DNA of 44,809 nucleotides, taken from a virus. The translations under genes were made by a program, and so were the position numbers. The DNA lies in the IMG/VR virus record IMGVR_UViG_3300044302_000061, positions 1 through 44,809 of that record; one strand, written 5' to 3'. This document shows, piece by piece, positions 8,983 through 18,182 of the stretch; position 1 is the first letter of the stretch, and each line of letters opens with the position of its first letter. Under the pieces are notes generated by a model. That model made no database searches, had not been told where the DNA came from, and saw only the letters and a program-made list of their open reading frames with translations.

Positions 8983-11340
8983 CTAACGTGCATTCGCTGT
9001 TTTGAACGGGCTTTCGGCCCAAGCCGCATATATGATCGTCGCGCCGCTTTCATTAACCGAGTGATCGGCGCTAGCAGGGCGAAACCCATTACTGAGTAGG
9101 TCAATTGCGTAGCCGGTTGTTTCTGCCGTGGTTTGGTTCCAAAACACTGTTGCGTTCGCAACATTGAAAGGCGATCTCGCAGCGTCAGCCACGGGCCATG
9201 CGTCACCGGAGTTTGAGATATTTTTGGTTACAACGAGGGCGGGACGGAATCCTGTGTAAACAAAAGGAGCAGCCGTGGACGATCCGTTGCCGACATATTT
9301 TCCAAAGGACGAATACCCTTCGATGCCAGTCCAGAAGTACCCAATGATGTCGTCTGTCGCAGCGAAGTTGTCGTGCTGAAACCCAAAAAGTGATGCGGTT
9401 ACTGGACTTTCGCCGCTTTGAATGTCCGTATAAGCACCGCTCCCGTCTGCGCTGTCAGAGGCATTAACCCAGTAGGCCGTTATTTCTGCCCCAGTTGTAT
9501 TAACAAGTATTCTTTTTGCGGTATCGGCAAGGTCTTGATGCCAAGTGTCCCAGTTGACCGTATTGTCTCGCGATTTAGTCATAAGAAATTCGGGGGTGGT
9601 CGATAGCCCGTGCTTGATTGCGTAGTTACCAGAAGTTTGGTGAGTCCAACTGCATATCGAAAATCCTGCCGTGGTGTTCCGACGACCGCTAGACGCGAGA
9701 ATATTTCCCGTCGCGTCTTCAGACCACGCGCTGTCGGCCTTCCACTGCCATGCGACATAATTTTCCGTATTTGTGTTTACTTTATCATCATCGCCCAATG
9801 CAAAGCCATCGGAAGCAAACGCCGTCACCGTATCTGCGTCAGTGCTTTCGGCACCCGTCGAATCCGTTGCCAGAATTTTTGTCGCGCCACGCACCGCATC
9901 AGTCAGAACATTACCGTCCGTTGCGTCACGGTTTCTAATCCAAATTAAATCTGGTTGCAGGTCACTGTTTCCAGCATTGGTGATTGATTGGGTTGATCCA
10001 TTGCCAGTATAGGTCGTTGACTGGAAATAAGCCGAAGGATCAGCGATGGTTGGGTCCGGTAAATTTTCCTTTGTTAATGCTTTAAACCCTGTAGGTGGCG
10101 TTGCCGCGAACGCTGCCTGTCCAAAGTTAAATAACATGCCCCCGGCGTTATATTGGCTCGCAGCAAACCGATATTCTGTGTTGGCTGTTATACTAATTGC
10201 ACCTTGACTTGAACCATCTTTGTAAAAAGTAATTTCATTGTCGTCTAAATTTAATGCCATAGCAATTACATCACCATTTGCATAAGAAGCCCCGTAGCTG
10301 CTTTGACTATTGTTGCTTTCTTTCTGCCCGTTATCGACGTAGGCAAAGCTATTAGCATCGTCGCCAACGTGAGCGTTAGACCCTGTGAAATTTACATTGT
10401 CTTCAGGTATAATTCCAATGCGGGCGTTGCTTCCAAGTGTCGCATTACAGGTAACTTCGCAATACCACTTGCCGCTGGTTTGAGCGATTGTAGCAGACGC
10501 CATTTTGTGCGTACTGGTGCTGCTGGTGGTGAATTGAAGGTTGCCGTTTGACAGTCCAGTCTGATCTTGTTTGATTGAATTAAGAGTACAGTGGTTGTTA
10601 GTTGGGCTGTCTGTGACTTGATCCGCCGCTGCCAAGTTGTTACTGGCGTAATCATTTCCATTTCCTGACTCATCGTCGCCAAGATCAGAACTGTCCCGAC
10701 CATCAATATAAAAGCCGTTTGTTCCATACGAACCAGAGTACTTTTTCGGCACCCACTGGCCTGTATCTTCGTTTGTTTCACCAAAACTGCCCGGTGCCAA
10801 ACTGCTTCCGTCAATGTGATTAATCTCTGCAAGGTAGCCGTCAAAAAACGCTGACGAACCGATTAGTTTTCCTATGTTGTGTTCGACTGTGTTATTCATC
10901 GCAGTGTCATAGTTAAGCGGGGGATTTGTATCTGTACCGAAGTCTGTAACCTCTGAGCCGTTTATGTACAGTCGAAACCTGTCCCCCGCCGTAGCATTAG
11001 TTGTATCAACTCGAAGCACTACGTGCATCCAAGCACCGGGATCACGGAATAACTGAGTTGTGACTATGCGATAGTTGTTAGTGCCATCTTGGTTGAATCC
11101 CAACGTGTTACCGCTTAGGAACATTAACCATTCATCTCCACCCGCCGTAAAAATCGGGCAGTTTGCACCCGTTATGTTTGCCCGTTTTACCCAGCAGCTA
11201 AATGTCCATGTCCGACGATTACCTGCGCTGCCGGGAGTACGACTAAGATAAGCAGAATCATCGTCGTTAAAACGAATAGACTGATCTATTTCATACGTCA
11301 CGCCGGGATTAGCCAGCCATTGTGAGTTAGATAACACCAT
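8983..11340 (-). CDS. Receptor-binding/fibre protein with LamG- and SPRY-like domains, 785 aa
   Basis: Residues about 18-200 look like a LamG/concanavalin-A-like lectin sandwich (WTFSCWVKRA, AWMHVVLRVD, RLYINGSEV). Residues about 255-420 resemble a SPRY-like sandwich (GKWYCEVTC, ITFYKDGSSQG, YRFAASQY). The C-terminal 350 residues contain repeated beta motifs ending in VAWQWKA- and GYFWTGIEGYS-like strands, seen in marine phage fibre proteins (DUF7483-like). Such lectin folds suggest binding to host glycans. It starts by TAATG overlap with the 689-aa fibre gene and precedes the chaperone. Its DNA is visibly richer in CG dinucleotides and GCG/CGT codons than the flanking genes. Confidence 0.8.
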   Translation of the reverse strand: MVLSNSQWLANPGVTYEIDQSIRFNDDDSAYLSRTPGSAGNRRTWTFSCWVKRANITGANCPIFTAGGDEWLMFLSGNTLGFNQDGTNNYRIVTTQLFRDPGAWMHVVLRVDTTNATAGDRFRLYINGSEVTDFGTDTNPPLNYDTAMNNTVEHNIGKLIGSSAFFDGYLAEINHIDGSSLAPGSFGETNEDTGQWVPKKYSGSYGTNGFYIDGRDSSDLGDDESGNGNDYASNNLAAADQVTDSPTNNHCTLNSIKQDQTGLSNGNLQFTTSSTSTHKMASATIAQTSGKWYCEVTCNATLGSNARIGIIPEDNVNFTGSNAHVGDDANSFAYVDNGQKESNNSQSSYGASYANGDVIAMALNLDDNEITFYKDGSSQGAISITANTEYRFAASQYNAGGMLFNFGQAAFAATPPTGFKALTKENLPDPTIADPSAYFQSTTYTGNGSTQSITNAGNSDLQPDLIWIRNRDATDGNVLTDAVRGATKILATDSTGAESTDADTVTAFASDGFALGDDDKVNTNTENYVAWQWKADSAWSEDATGNILASSGRRNTTAGFSICSWTHQTSGNYAIKHGLSTTPEFLMTKSRDNTVNWDTWHQDLADTAKRILVNTTGAEITAYWVNASDSADGSGAYTDIQSGESPVTASLFGFQHDNFAATDDIIGYFWTGIEGYSSFGKYVGNGSSTAAPFVYTGFRPALVVTKNISNSGDAWPVADAARSPFNVANATVFWNQTTAETTGYAIDLLSNGFRPASADHSVNESGATIIYAAWAESPFKTANAR

Positions 11341-13409
11341 TATGAGAAAGCCAGTTGTGGTGCGCCAAGTTGGATTGAGCCGCTAGCTTTTACCACATAG
11401 GGTATAACATCAACAGCAGCAGCGGCTGTGCTTAAAGTAATACCTGCCCCTCCAACAGTTTCGTAGTCTGTGCCTAGACTGAGAGTTCTGGAGCCTGTTC
11501 CGTCCTGAATACAGATTATAACTCCTGTTTGACCTACCGACTCTGTGCTGGGATTGGCCAGCGTTACGTTGCCTGTAAAGGTAAGAACAAAGTTTTGATT
11601 AGTATTAAAGTCTAGTGTAACGCTTCCTGTGTTACTTGTATCAGTATCCGTGCTGCCAACCGCCGCTTTAGAGAAGGTAGTTACGCCTGTTGAAGCTATA
11701 GTGATAACATCAGCGTCCGAAGCTACACCAATGGTACCGCCATCTTTGATAAGAATATCATCTTTGAAGGTGACGATACCCGCAGAAGAAACAGTCATGG
11801 CATCTGCTGCAGAGGCTACACCAATCGTGCCGCCGTCCTTGATTTTAATATCATCTTTAAAGGTAACAATACCTCCAGAAGAAATCTGTATGGCATCTGT
11901 AGCACTTGCAGAACCTATATCTCCATCATCAGGAACTACAAAGCTTCCTCCGGATACTGCACCAGTAGTCGTAATAGTGGACGAGCCATTATTGATTGTG
12001 CCAAATCCGCTAGTGATAGAGCCTGAATCAAGAGCGCCCGTTGTTACAATACTGCTAGAACCAGCAATAGGAGAGTAGAGACTTCCAAGCGCAGTGCCGT
12101 TTAGCGTGATGGCATCTGCCTCAAGTGTTCCGTGTATGTAGGCATCTTTGAACTGAAGGCTGCTTGAGCCAAGGTCAATATCAGCATCGCTTACAGGTGC
12201 CAGCACGCCGTCAATTATCTTAACCTGATCCGCACCTTCAGCCCTGAATATAATTGTATTGTCCGTTGCAAAGTCTATGTCGTTGTCAGCATCACGGCCA
12301 ATAACCAAACTCGTATTTGTAAGAGATGTAATGCCTGTTTGAGTTGCGTTAACAGTAAAGGTAAGGTCGTAGGGATCGCCGTCAGTACCATTGTCTGTAT
12401 CAGTCCAATCAATATCAAGACCGCCGCCCTCTACAAACTTAACTTCATTGTCTTTATTTATGGTAACTTCAGTGCCATCGCCATCTTCCAACACAAATGA
12501 CATATCTGCCTTTTCAGCATCTACATAGGCTTTCACAGATTGCTGTGATGGAATGCCTGTTGCACTGTCTGAAGACATATCATCTTCGTCTAAGAAGCTT
12601 TTACCATCAAGTATGTTTAGCTCGGTTGCAGTTGATGTGACTAATGTTCCACCCAGTTTAAGGCCGCCAGCAGCACCATCATGGGTAGATATATCTACAG
12701 TGATATTAGCATCGGAACCAAGACCAACAATGTCCATGCCCTTGGTTAGAGTGCCATCATTCTCAGCAACATAAAATTCTATGCTGCCTTCTTCTTGTCC
12801 CCCTGTCATGTCAACCACGGTGCCTCTTATTCTACCGTAGGTGTGGACATTTCCTCCGTCATCTTCACTAACAAAGTCTACGTTGCCTATAATATCGCTA
12901 TCAGCAACGCTGGCTCCGTTCTTATTAAATTTAATCGTAGAGCCGTTTGCATCTGCATTTGTATTGAGTAGCTGTAGGACGGGCTTTGCAGAGGTGGAGC
13001 TTTCAATGCTTATATCTGATCCTGTCATTACAAGATCATCGTCTCCATCCTCATCGTACTCAATTGTCCAGTTGGAGTCAGAACCAAAGATAAGAGTAGT
13101 ATCATCAATGATCATAATCTTATCATTAAACTTGAAGTAGTCCTCGTCCTCCATCCACGTTAAAACACCATCATTGCTGTTAGCATTAAAGGTTACAGAA
13201 ATATCTGTATCAACGCCAGTACCAAAAGTAATGGTATTGCTAAGAAGCTTCTCAATCGCTCCCCCCTCACCATCTGTACCGTCATGCTGATGGCCTCCCG
13301 TTTCAAACGTGGCGTCAATAGCATCAAACTCGGTAGTGAAGTCAGACGCATTGATTGTCTCTCCATCTACAAAATTTGTTGGGCTTGTTTTTGTGTATGC
13401 TGTACCCAT
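11340..13409 (-). CDS. Tail fibre protein, 689 aa, beta-repeat shaft
   Basis: The N-terminus (residues 1-60) has a short conserved-looking attachment segment ending in GGHQHDGTDGEGG. The rest is Gly/Asp/Thr/Ser-rich with repeating short beta strands, including two nearly identical 31-residue repeats around ILIKDGGTIGVAS and the motif TATELNILDG common in phage fibres. The C-terminus is a beta-rich tip. The composition fits a trimeric beta-helical shaft. It is flanked by the beta-propeller-like tail protein and the lectin protein with one-base TAATG overlaps on both sides. Confidence 0.85.
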   Translation of the reverse strand: MGTAYTKTSPTNFVDGETINASDFTTEFDAIDATFETGGHQHDGTDGEGGAIEKLLSNTITFGTGVDTDISVTFNANSNDGVLTWMEDEDYFKFNDKIMIIDDTTLIFGSDSNWTIEYDEDGDDDLVMTGSDISIESSTSAKPVLQLLNTNADANGSTIKFNKNGASVADSDIIGNVDFVSEDDGGNVHTYGRIRGTVVDMTGGQEEGSIEFYVAENDGTLTKGMDIVGLGSDANITVDISTHDGAAGGLKLGGTLVTSTATELNILDGKSFLDEDDMSSDSATGIPSQQSVKAYVDAEKADMSFVLEDGDGTEVTINKDNEVKFVEGGGLDIDWTDTDNGTDGDPYDLTFTVNATQTGITSLTNTSLVIGRDADNDIDFATDNTIIFRAEGADQVKIIDGVLAPVSDADIDLGSSSLQFKDAYIHGTLEADAITLNGTALGSLYSPIAGSSSIVTTGALDSGSITSGFGTINNGSSTITTTGAVSGGSFVVPDDGDIGSASATDAIQISSGGIVTFKDDIKIKDGGTIGVASAADAMTVSSAGIVTFKDDILIKDGGTIGVASDADVITIASTGVTTFSKAAVGSTDTDTSNTGSVTLDFNTNQNFVLTFTGNVTLANPSTESVGQTGVIICIQDGTGSRTLSLGTDYETVGGAGITLSTAAAAVDVIPYVVKASGSIQLGAPQLAFS
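11676..11861 (-). repeat. Two tandem 93-bp repeats coding for fibre-shaft repeats
   Basis: Units at 11769-11861 and 11676-11768 each encode 31 residues beginning FKDDI and containing IKDGGTIGVAS. They match at most residues but differ at many third positions, so the duplication is old or under protein-level selection. A more degenerate related unit (DDGDIGSASATDAIQISSGG) lies immediately before them in the reading direction. Confidence 0.8.
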
Positions 13410-14938
13410 TACATTCTAGCTCCCGGTGTAAATTCTAGTGAAAACCCTTTAAGAGTATAGGTAGGGTTTGTGCTTGTATCTGTAAATTTTAGTGCAACAG
13501 CAAATCCTGAACCTTCTACAGATTGTCTGTACAAAGGTGTGTATACTGCTGCGTCATATTCTGCTGTACCCATAAGCGCACTGCCATAAAACGCGGACCC
13601 GGATGGGTCTAGCAAGTCATACAGGGCAGGGCTGGGAAGAAGTATATCGCCGTAGTCATACTCAAGGTTCATGTCCACAGAGGATACTGTTCCTGTTCCG
13701 ATGTAGTTGATAACTATTCTCTGCATATTTTTACGTACACCAACATCGCCCATGTTATAGTCGATAGTTCTGTAAATACAGGCCATATTAGTTCCGTCAA
13801 GTGTAGAACCAGATTCTTGCTTGTATACATAGCCTCCATCGTAATCCCCGTGCAGTACCTGTTCTTCATCAGAGATATCTCCATGAGTGGCGCACATAGG
13901 TTTAATGCCTTTTAAGTCCGCGTATTCCCAACCAATTTGTCCTGTTTCAGAATTACGCTTTAAAACGGCCATCAGCCCTGTTGAAGATGCTTCAGTGCCA
14001 GAGGTTGTAGGGTAATATAGCCTGTACTGGCTTTTTCGTCTTATAACATGCGAAGAGATATTGGATATCTGAACAGCACTAAGATCATTTAGCCTAGACT
14101 GCACCTGTTTGGAAACTGTTCCTAGTTCTGTATCGCCAATCTTTTCAGTACCTGCAACTGTACGTAGACCATCAGGTGCAAGATAGATCAGATCACCGCC
14201 TATTTCCTGTATGCTAAAGCGCGAAACACAACCAATGTTTCGTGTGACAGGCTGCAGAACAAAGTCTGAAACACTGGAACCTGCTAGTCTGTAAATGCTG
14301 TCTTTGCAGAAGATGACCAGAGTTTCACGGAAAGTAGCCAGCCCCACGATCTCATCGCCAATGGATATCTCTCCTGCACCCGATGCGGCACTAAAATCAT
14401 TTTCACTGTAGGGCGCACTAAACTGCAGAAGATGCCTCTTATTAGTCATACCGCAGAAGAATAGATGATTTTTGTGTTCTACTACAACTTCAGGAGCCGT
14501 AGGTTTTGTACCTGCTCCTGATCCGGCTCCTCCTGTAAGAGCTAAATATGTGCTACCATCGTAAGTGGCTGCGTCATTAACTCCGTCAGCCATTGCAATC
14601 TTTTCAGTGCCTGTCCAGTTATATACTGAGAAGGTGTACCTTTCAGCACTAGAGCGGGCAGTGGTTATTGAAGTCCAGCCAGAACCTGAACTGTGCATAA
14701 CATTTGCATCTCTGGCCGCAACAACCTTGTCGTTCCAGACAGCTACTCCCAGTATTCCACCAGAGCCTGTCACCTGATTGCTATCATATTTGCTAAAGCC
14801 TTTTATCTTAGCATAGCCCCCCGTCACAGACGGTTCATAGTTTTGCAGAGTAATGGCTTCTCCGGGCTTTGCAACGAACACACTTTTGTCGAGAACTAAC
14901 CCGCCATCGCAGTTTACAGGAAAGGCTTGTACTGGCAT
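13409..14938 (-). CDS. Beta-propeller-like tail protein (tail needle-base/nozzle type), 509 aa
   Basis: The sequence consists of repeated four-strand blades with motifs such as LGVAVWNDKVVAAR, KNHLFFCG, GLATFRETLVIFCKDSIYRL and GGDLIYLAPDGLRTV. That pattern is found in P22 gp10-like stabilisation proteins and podophage tail tubular B-type proteins. The C-terminus ends in a separate beta region. It follows the adaptor gene with a TAATG overlap, the same order as adaptor then nozzle in short-tailed phages. The role, closing the tail after DNA packaging, is inferred from fold pattern and order. Confidence 0.75.
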   Translation of the reverse strand: MPVQAFPVNCDGGLVLDKSVFVAKPGEAITLQNYEPSVTGGYAKIKGFSKYDSNQVTGSGGILGVAVWNDKVVAARDANVMHSSGSGWTSITTARSSAERYTFSVYNWTGTEKIAMADGVNDAATYDGSTYLALTGGAGSGAGTKPTAPEVVVEHKNHLFFCGMTNKRHLLQFSAPYSENDFSAASGAGEISIGDEIVGLATFRETLVIFCKDSIYRLAGSSVSDFVLQPVTRNIGCVSRFSIQEIGGDLIYLAPDGLRTVAGTEKIGDTELGTVSKQVQSRLNDLSAVQISNISSHVIRRKSQYRLYYPTTSGTEASSTGLMAVLKRNSETGQIGWEYADLKGIKPMCATHGDISDEEQVLHGDYDGGYVYKQESGSTLDGTNMACIYRTIDYNMGDVGVRKNMQRIVINYIGTGTVSSVDMNLEYDYGDILLPSPALYDLLDPSGSAFYGSALMGTAEYDAAVYTPLYRQSVEGSGFAVALKFTDTSTNPTYTLKGFSLEFTPGARM

Positions 14939-16308
14939 TAAACGGCTCTCATGTAGTCTTTTTGATTTAGCAGTTCAGTCTTCATTCTACGAATACCATT
15001 CTCATAGTCGCGGAACGCAAACTGTGCCGCCTGATCATTGCCCCTAAGAATATGCGTGTAGTATTTTACACGCGCTACAATTACATCATGGTATCTTACA
15101 GGTATTTTTGGTTTATCAGTAAACACGGATAGGTCTGGAGAGGAGTCGTAGAAGTCAAAAAGAACGTCATACTGCGTATTTTCAGGTATAGGCGTAATAC
15201 CAAATGAGTTGTCATTTCTTACACGGTACACACAGTCAGGGCTATTGAAGCCGTCATCTGGCGCAGACAGGGCTAAAAACTCGCTCTGCCTGTACGAAGA
15301 ATGGTGCCGCCCAAGACCTTCGTGATACTCTTCAAAAGATTTGTACTTGAGGGGCGTGGCTGACGCATCTTCCTCAAATACCTCTACGAAATCTACATCA
15401 AGGTTTTGCGAAGCAGTGTTGCTGAGACTAATAAAAGTCTGTTGTGTAGAGGCTGTAAACGTAGCGGTCTTGATCTCTCCACCACCAACATTTGTAATAG
15501 TAAAGGTAGTAGATAAGTCAGAGTCTTTATCACTGCTAGACCCTGCGAACACGTTTAGTGTTTCCGAGGTAGACGAGATAGTTCCAGAGGCTATCCTAGC
15601 TGTAATGCGGTACGTCCTGTTCTCTACGGTAGGTATTGCCTGATCTACGCACCCAGCGTTTAGCCGCAAAACTCCTGAAGCATACGTTCTACCACTAACT
15701 GAATTACTAAGGGCAGGAGTTCCAGAGGTGCTTGTTCCTGCAGGGTCTGAGCTTCTACTGTCCCAGAAAGAACCTAGAGTATAGGTCTTGTCAAAGTCTC
15801 CCTGCCGAATAAGGTTCTGGGGGCGCAAGAAAAAGCTGTCATAGTCTACGTCCGTGCAGAAAGTAATGTCACCGGATGTAGCCGTAAAAGTGGACGATAC
15901 TCCTGTCAGAGTTTCGGACGCTTGAAACTCACCCTCTACAGGCTCAATCAGCATGTACTGTTCGTCCGTATGTCCTCCATGCGGCGGCACCCTACGCAGG
16001 ACACCCTTCGCAGAGGACGTACCCCCCGTAATCATTTCGTTAATAGTAAAGCCTCCGCTGACACTGGACACTTCTATCTTTACCGGATACTTGTATTTGC
16101 CCTTGCCGCCAAACAACGTGTACCTTCCGTTGTGGAAGTGCCACGGCCACTGTATGTATTCAGCATCAATATCGCGAATAGCTTTGTTTATATCTTTTTT
16201 AACTGTAGTCTGTACGCCCCGTGTGCCGGATAAGCCAGCAGCAGTCTCTGCAATAGTTGTTTCGTTGAGGTCATACAAAACAGCGTTGATTAGTTCTACA
16301 TAATTCAT
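14938..16308 (-). CDS. Head-tail adaptor protein with inserted jelly-roll domain, 456 aa
   Basis: The helical N-terminus (residues 1-60, INAVLYDLNETTI ... DINKAIRDIDAEYIQWPWH) and the helical C-terminus (ending YTHILRGNDQAAQFAFRDYENGIRRMK) resemble the two halves of podophage adaptor or tail tubular A proteins. Between them, residues about 165-313 form a beta domain starting NLIRQGDFD and ending LDVDFVEVFEE, very like a carbohydrate-binding module of the CBM_4_9 type. It sits directly before the beta-propeller-like tail gene with a TAATG overlap. The inserted domain would be displayed at the neck of the particle. Confidence 0.75.
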   Translation of the reverse strand: MNYVELINAVLYDLNETTIAETAAGLSGTRGVQTTVKKDINKAIRDIDAEYIQWPWHFHNGRYTLFGGKGKYKYPVKIEVSSVSGGFTINEMITGGTSSAKGVLRRVPPHGGHTDEQYMLIEPVEGEFQASETLTGVSSTFTATSGDITFCTDVDYDSFFLRPQNLIRQGDFDKTYTLGSFWDSRSSDPAGTSTSGTPALSNSVSGRTYASGVLRLNAGCVDQAIPTVENRTYRITARIASGTISSTSETLNVFAGSSSDKDSDLSTTFTITNVGGGEIKTATFTASTQQTFISLSNTASQNLDVDFVEVFEEDASATPLKYKSFEEYHEGLGRHHSSYRQSEFLALSAPDDGFNSPDCVYRVRNDNSFGITPIPENTQYDVLFDFYDSSPDLSVFTDKPKIPVRYHDVIVARVKYYTHILRGNDQAAQFAFRDYENGIRRMKTELLNQKDYMRAV

Positions 16309-16315
16309 GGCTTGC

Positions 16316-16672
16316 CTAACTGTGGTTGGCTAAGAAGAGTTCATCTATAGTTAACACTGCTTCTATCCTGTCAGCAGTTCCTGCAGTTAACTTTATGATA
16401 TCTCCCTCGTTCAAGTTTAATTCTAGAGCGAGTAATACATAATCATTTGCCGCCACGCTCTTACTACCAAGAAGCTTATAGGTAGCACTAGCACTCGCAT
16501 CTGTAAGCTCTAGAGTTACAGGAGTGGCGTTTCCTGACGTTTCACAGATAATTATATTTTTTAGAACAGCATCGTGACCTGCAGGAACAGTGTACACAGT
16601 TGTCTGACTCGTGCCGTCAAGCGCAACTGCAGCATTTCTTAATCGTACTGCTCTTGATAGTGTTGAGGTCAA
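16316..16672 (-). CDS. Small beta-rich virion-associated protein, 118 aa
   Basis: The start codon is TTG at 16672, with AAGGAG seven bases upstream and a four-base TTGA overlap with the previous stop. The sequence is beta-rich (TVYTVPAGHDAVLKNIIICE, VTLELTDASAS, YVLLALELNLNEGDIIKL) and looks like a small jelly-roll or decoration-type domain. No family is certain. It is placed between the signal-peptide protein and the tail adaptor, so a minor head or tail component is likely. Confidence 0.75.
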   Translation of the reverse strand: MTSTLSRAVRLRNAAVALDGTSQTTVYTVPAGHDAVLKNIIICETSGNATPVTLELTDASASATYKLLGSKSVAANDYVLLALELNLNEGDIIKLTAGTADRIEAVLTIDELFLANHS

Positions 16673-16974
16673 GAATCTACTCCTTCAGGCTCGTATACAG
16701 CAGGTTTAAAATCAGTTCCAATCGAGCCTACACATTCTACTTCACGGTTTAGATCAGATACGCCAAGCAATGTATATGTTCCGGTAACTGGGTTTATGTA
16801 CATGGTAAAAGTTATATTATACTGAGTATCTTTAAATGAAAAAGCAGGGTACTCTCCGTGCTTTTCAGCCTGAGATTCAAGCGCGCCAACTGGAAAACAC
16901 AGAGTGCTAGCTTGTTGCGCTTGGCTAAAACCTGCCGTTACACAAAGAAGTACCGCTGCTAAAAGAAATTTCAC
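16669..16974 (-). CDS. Secreted small protein with two cysteines, 101 aa
   Basis: It starts with GTG at 16974, preceded by GGGGA within the end of the upstream gene. Residues 1-19 are a clear signal peptide (MKFLLAAVLLCVTAGFSQA), with cleavage expected before QQAS. The mature 80 residues contain two cysteines (LCF, ECV), probably one disulfide, and beta-strand segments. The family is unknown to me. It overlaps the next gene by four bases. An exported phage protein here may alter the host envelope or be added to the particle. Confidence 0.75.
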   Translation of the reverse strand: MKFLLAAVLLCVTAGFSQAQQASTLCFPVGALESQAEKHGEYPAFSFKDTQYNITFTMYINPVTGTYTLLGVSDLNREVECVGSIGTDFKPAVYEPEGVDS

Positions 16975-16975
16975 C

Positions 16976-17611
16976 TTACATTCCCCAAGCCTTCTTTAAA
17001 TACGTTTGAACCAGTGTTGATTTTGTAAACATGTCTTTCTGAGCTTTCATAAGATAGGCATTTACTTCGTACATGTTTTGCAAAATAAAAGACTGTTCGT
17101 AAGATACGTTAGAAGACATCCATCCAATTATATTTTGCCTAAATCCTTTAGTAACTTTTTCTACGCCGTGCGGGTAAATGATAGGAAAGATTACCGCTTC
17201 TCCAGCGTTTAGTTTCTTACCTATCTGACCTACAGGAGTTGCTAGTGTAAACTCCCCGCCCTCGTAGTCATCTGTTAAGTTTATGCTCCAGCCGTAGTCA
17301 AAAAATACGTTGTTTGATTTTGGCCTTGCCTTGAAAGCATCTACGTGTAAATCGTAGTAATCCCCTTCAAGATACTTGTTGTAAAAATTTACTGATACTC
17401 TGGTAGGACAATACACGCTGTCAATATAGTGTGTATCATACAGCTTGTCTGTAATTAGCTTCCTTACCTCGTCTGGGACACTCTTAGATTCTTTGTTACT
17501 TTTTATGTCCTCTAGATCAGGGGCAGTATCTTCCCCATTCTTAAACGTGTTCTGGTCAATCTTGTCCAGACAAAAATTTACTTCATCTTCAGTCAGTAGC
17601 TTGATAAACAT
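16976..17611 (-). CDS. 2-oxoglutarate/Fe(II)-dependent dioxygenase (prolyl-4-hydroxylase-like), 211 aa
   Basis: The iron-binding facial triad is visible: H89 and D91 in DLHVDA, and H148 in IIYPHGVEKV, with R158 ten residues later for binding 2-oxoglutarate (KGFRQNIIGW). Strand motifs EGGEFTLATP and AGEAVIFP are typical of the PKHD/prolyl hydroxylase group (PiuC-like). The enzyme would hydroxylate a protein or small substrate using oxygen and 2-oxoglutarate; the substrate is not evident. The ATG has a strong GGAGG. It lies between capsid and tail genes, which suggests a virion protein or late host target. Confidence 0.85.
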   Translation of the reverse strand: MFIKLLTEDEVNFCLDKIDQNTFKNGEDTAPDLEDIKSNKESKSVPDEVRKLITDKLYDTHYIDSVYCPTRVSVNFYNKYLEGDYYDLHVDAFKARPKSNNVFFDYGWSINLTDDYEGGEFTLATPVGQIGKKLNAGEAVIFPIIYPHGVEKVTKGFRQNIIGWMSSNVSYEQSFILQNMYEVNAYLMKAQKDMFTKSTLVQTYLKKAWGM

Positions 17612-17646
17612 ATGTACCTCCGTCAGTTCACATCAAAGCAAGAAGG

Positions 17647-17671
17647 GTGGGGTTTTTAAAAGGAACCCCAC
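17647..17671 (-). other. Hairpin between capsid-region genes and the oxygenase gene
   Basis: An 8-bp inverted repeat, GTGGGGTT (17647-17654) and AACCCCAC (17664-17671), with a 9-base loop lies in the only gap between the decoration-type and oxygenase genes. No run of T follows on either strand, so it is not a classical terminator. It may weaken transcription or protect the 3' end of the highly expressed capsid message. Confidence 0.5.
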
Positions 17672-17688
17672 AGAAACCTTTAGTACGA

Positions 17689-18168
17689 TTACGTACCCGA
17701 CGACACCGTGGCCGCTTCCGTAAGCGGGTTGCGCGAAATGTCAACCATGCAAACGTGAACGCGGAAACGAAGTGCGCTTTCACCAGTTGAACCACCATCA
17801 AGGATGAGGGCGTCAATCGTGTCAGCACTTGTCAAGATACGAGCGTTAGAACCAGAGGCTCCAACGGCAGCTTCTAGAAACGGCGTAAAACCAGCGGCAC
17901 ATGCAGAACCGTCAATAAAACAGTCTACATCACCACCAGTAACACCAACGTCTAGGGTAATCTGACCATTACCACGCGCTTCAAGAACTTCAAGCGCACC
18001 AGCAACAATCATGGTATCTGCAGGAACGTCTACAAGCTGTACAACGTCTCCTCCAGTACCACCATCGGCAGTATCGTGGACCTGCGAAGTGACCACATAA
18101 GGAGAGGGCATCCGCGAAGGATGACCAACGGTTCCACCGCCAGAAATAGTACGATCATAAGTAGCCAT
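17689..18168 (-). CDS. Putative capsid decoration/stabilising protein, 159 aa
   Basis: It is a Gly/Thr/Val-rich beta protein with no enzyme motif, encoded directly after the major capsid gene. It has the strongest Shine-Dalgarno in this block (AGGAGG, eight bases before the ATG), which fits a protein needed in many copies. Strand segments include VVQLVDVPADTMIVAGALEVL and GNGQITLDVGVTGG. Decoration of the capsid surface is inferred from gene order, size and expression signal, not from a recognised family. Confidence 0.65.
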   Translation of the reverse strand: MATYDRTISGGGTVGHPSRMPSPYVVTSQVHDTADGGTGGDVVQLVDVPADTMIVAGALEVLEARGNGQITLDVGVTGGDVDCFIDGSACAAGFTPFLEAAVGASGSNARILTSADTIDALILDGGSTGESALRFRVHVCMVDISRNPLTEAATVSSGT

Positions 18169-18182
18169 AATTCATACCTCCT

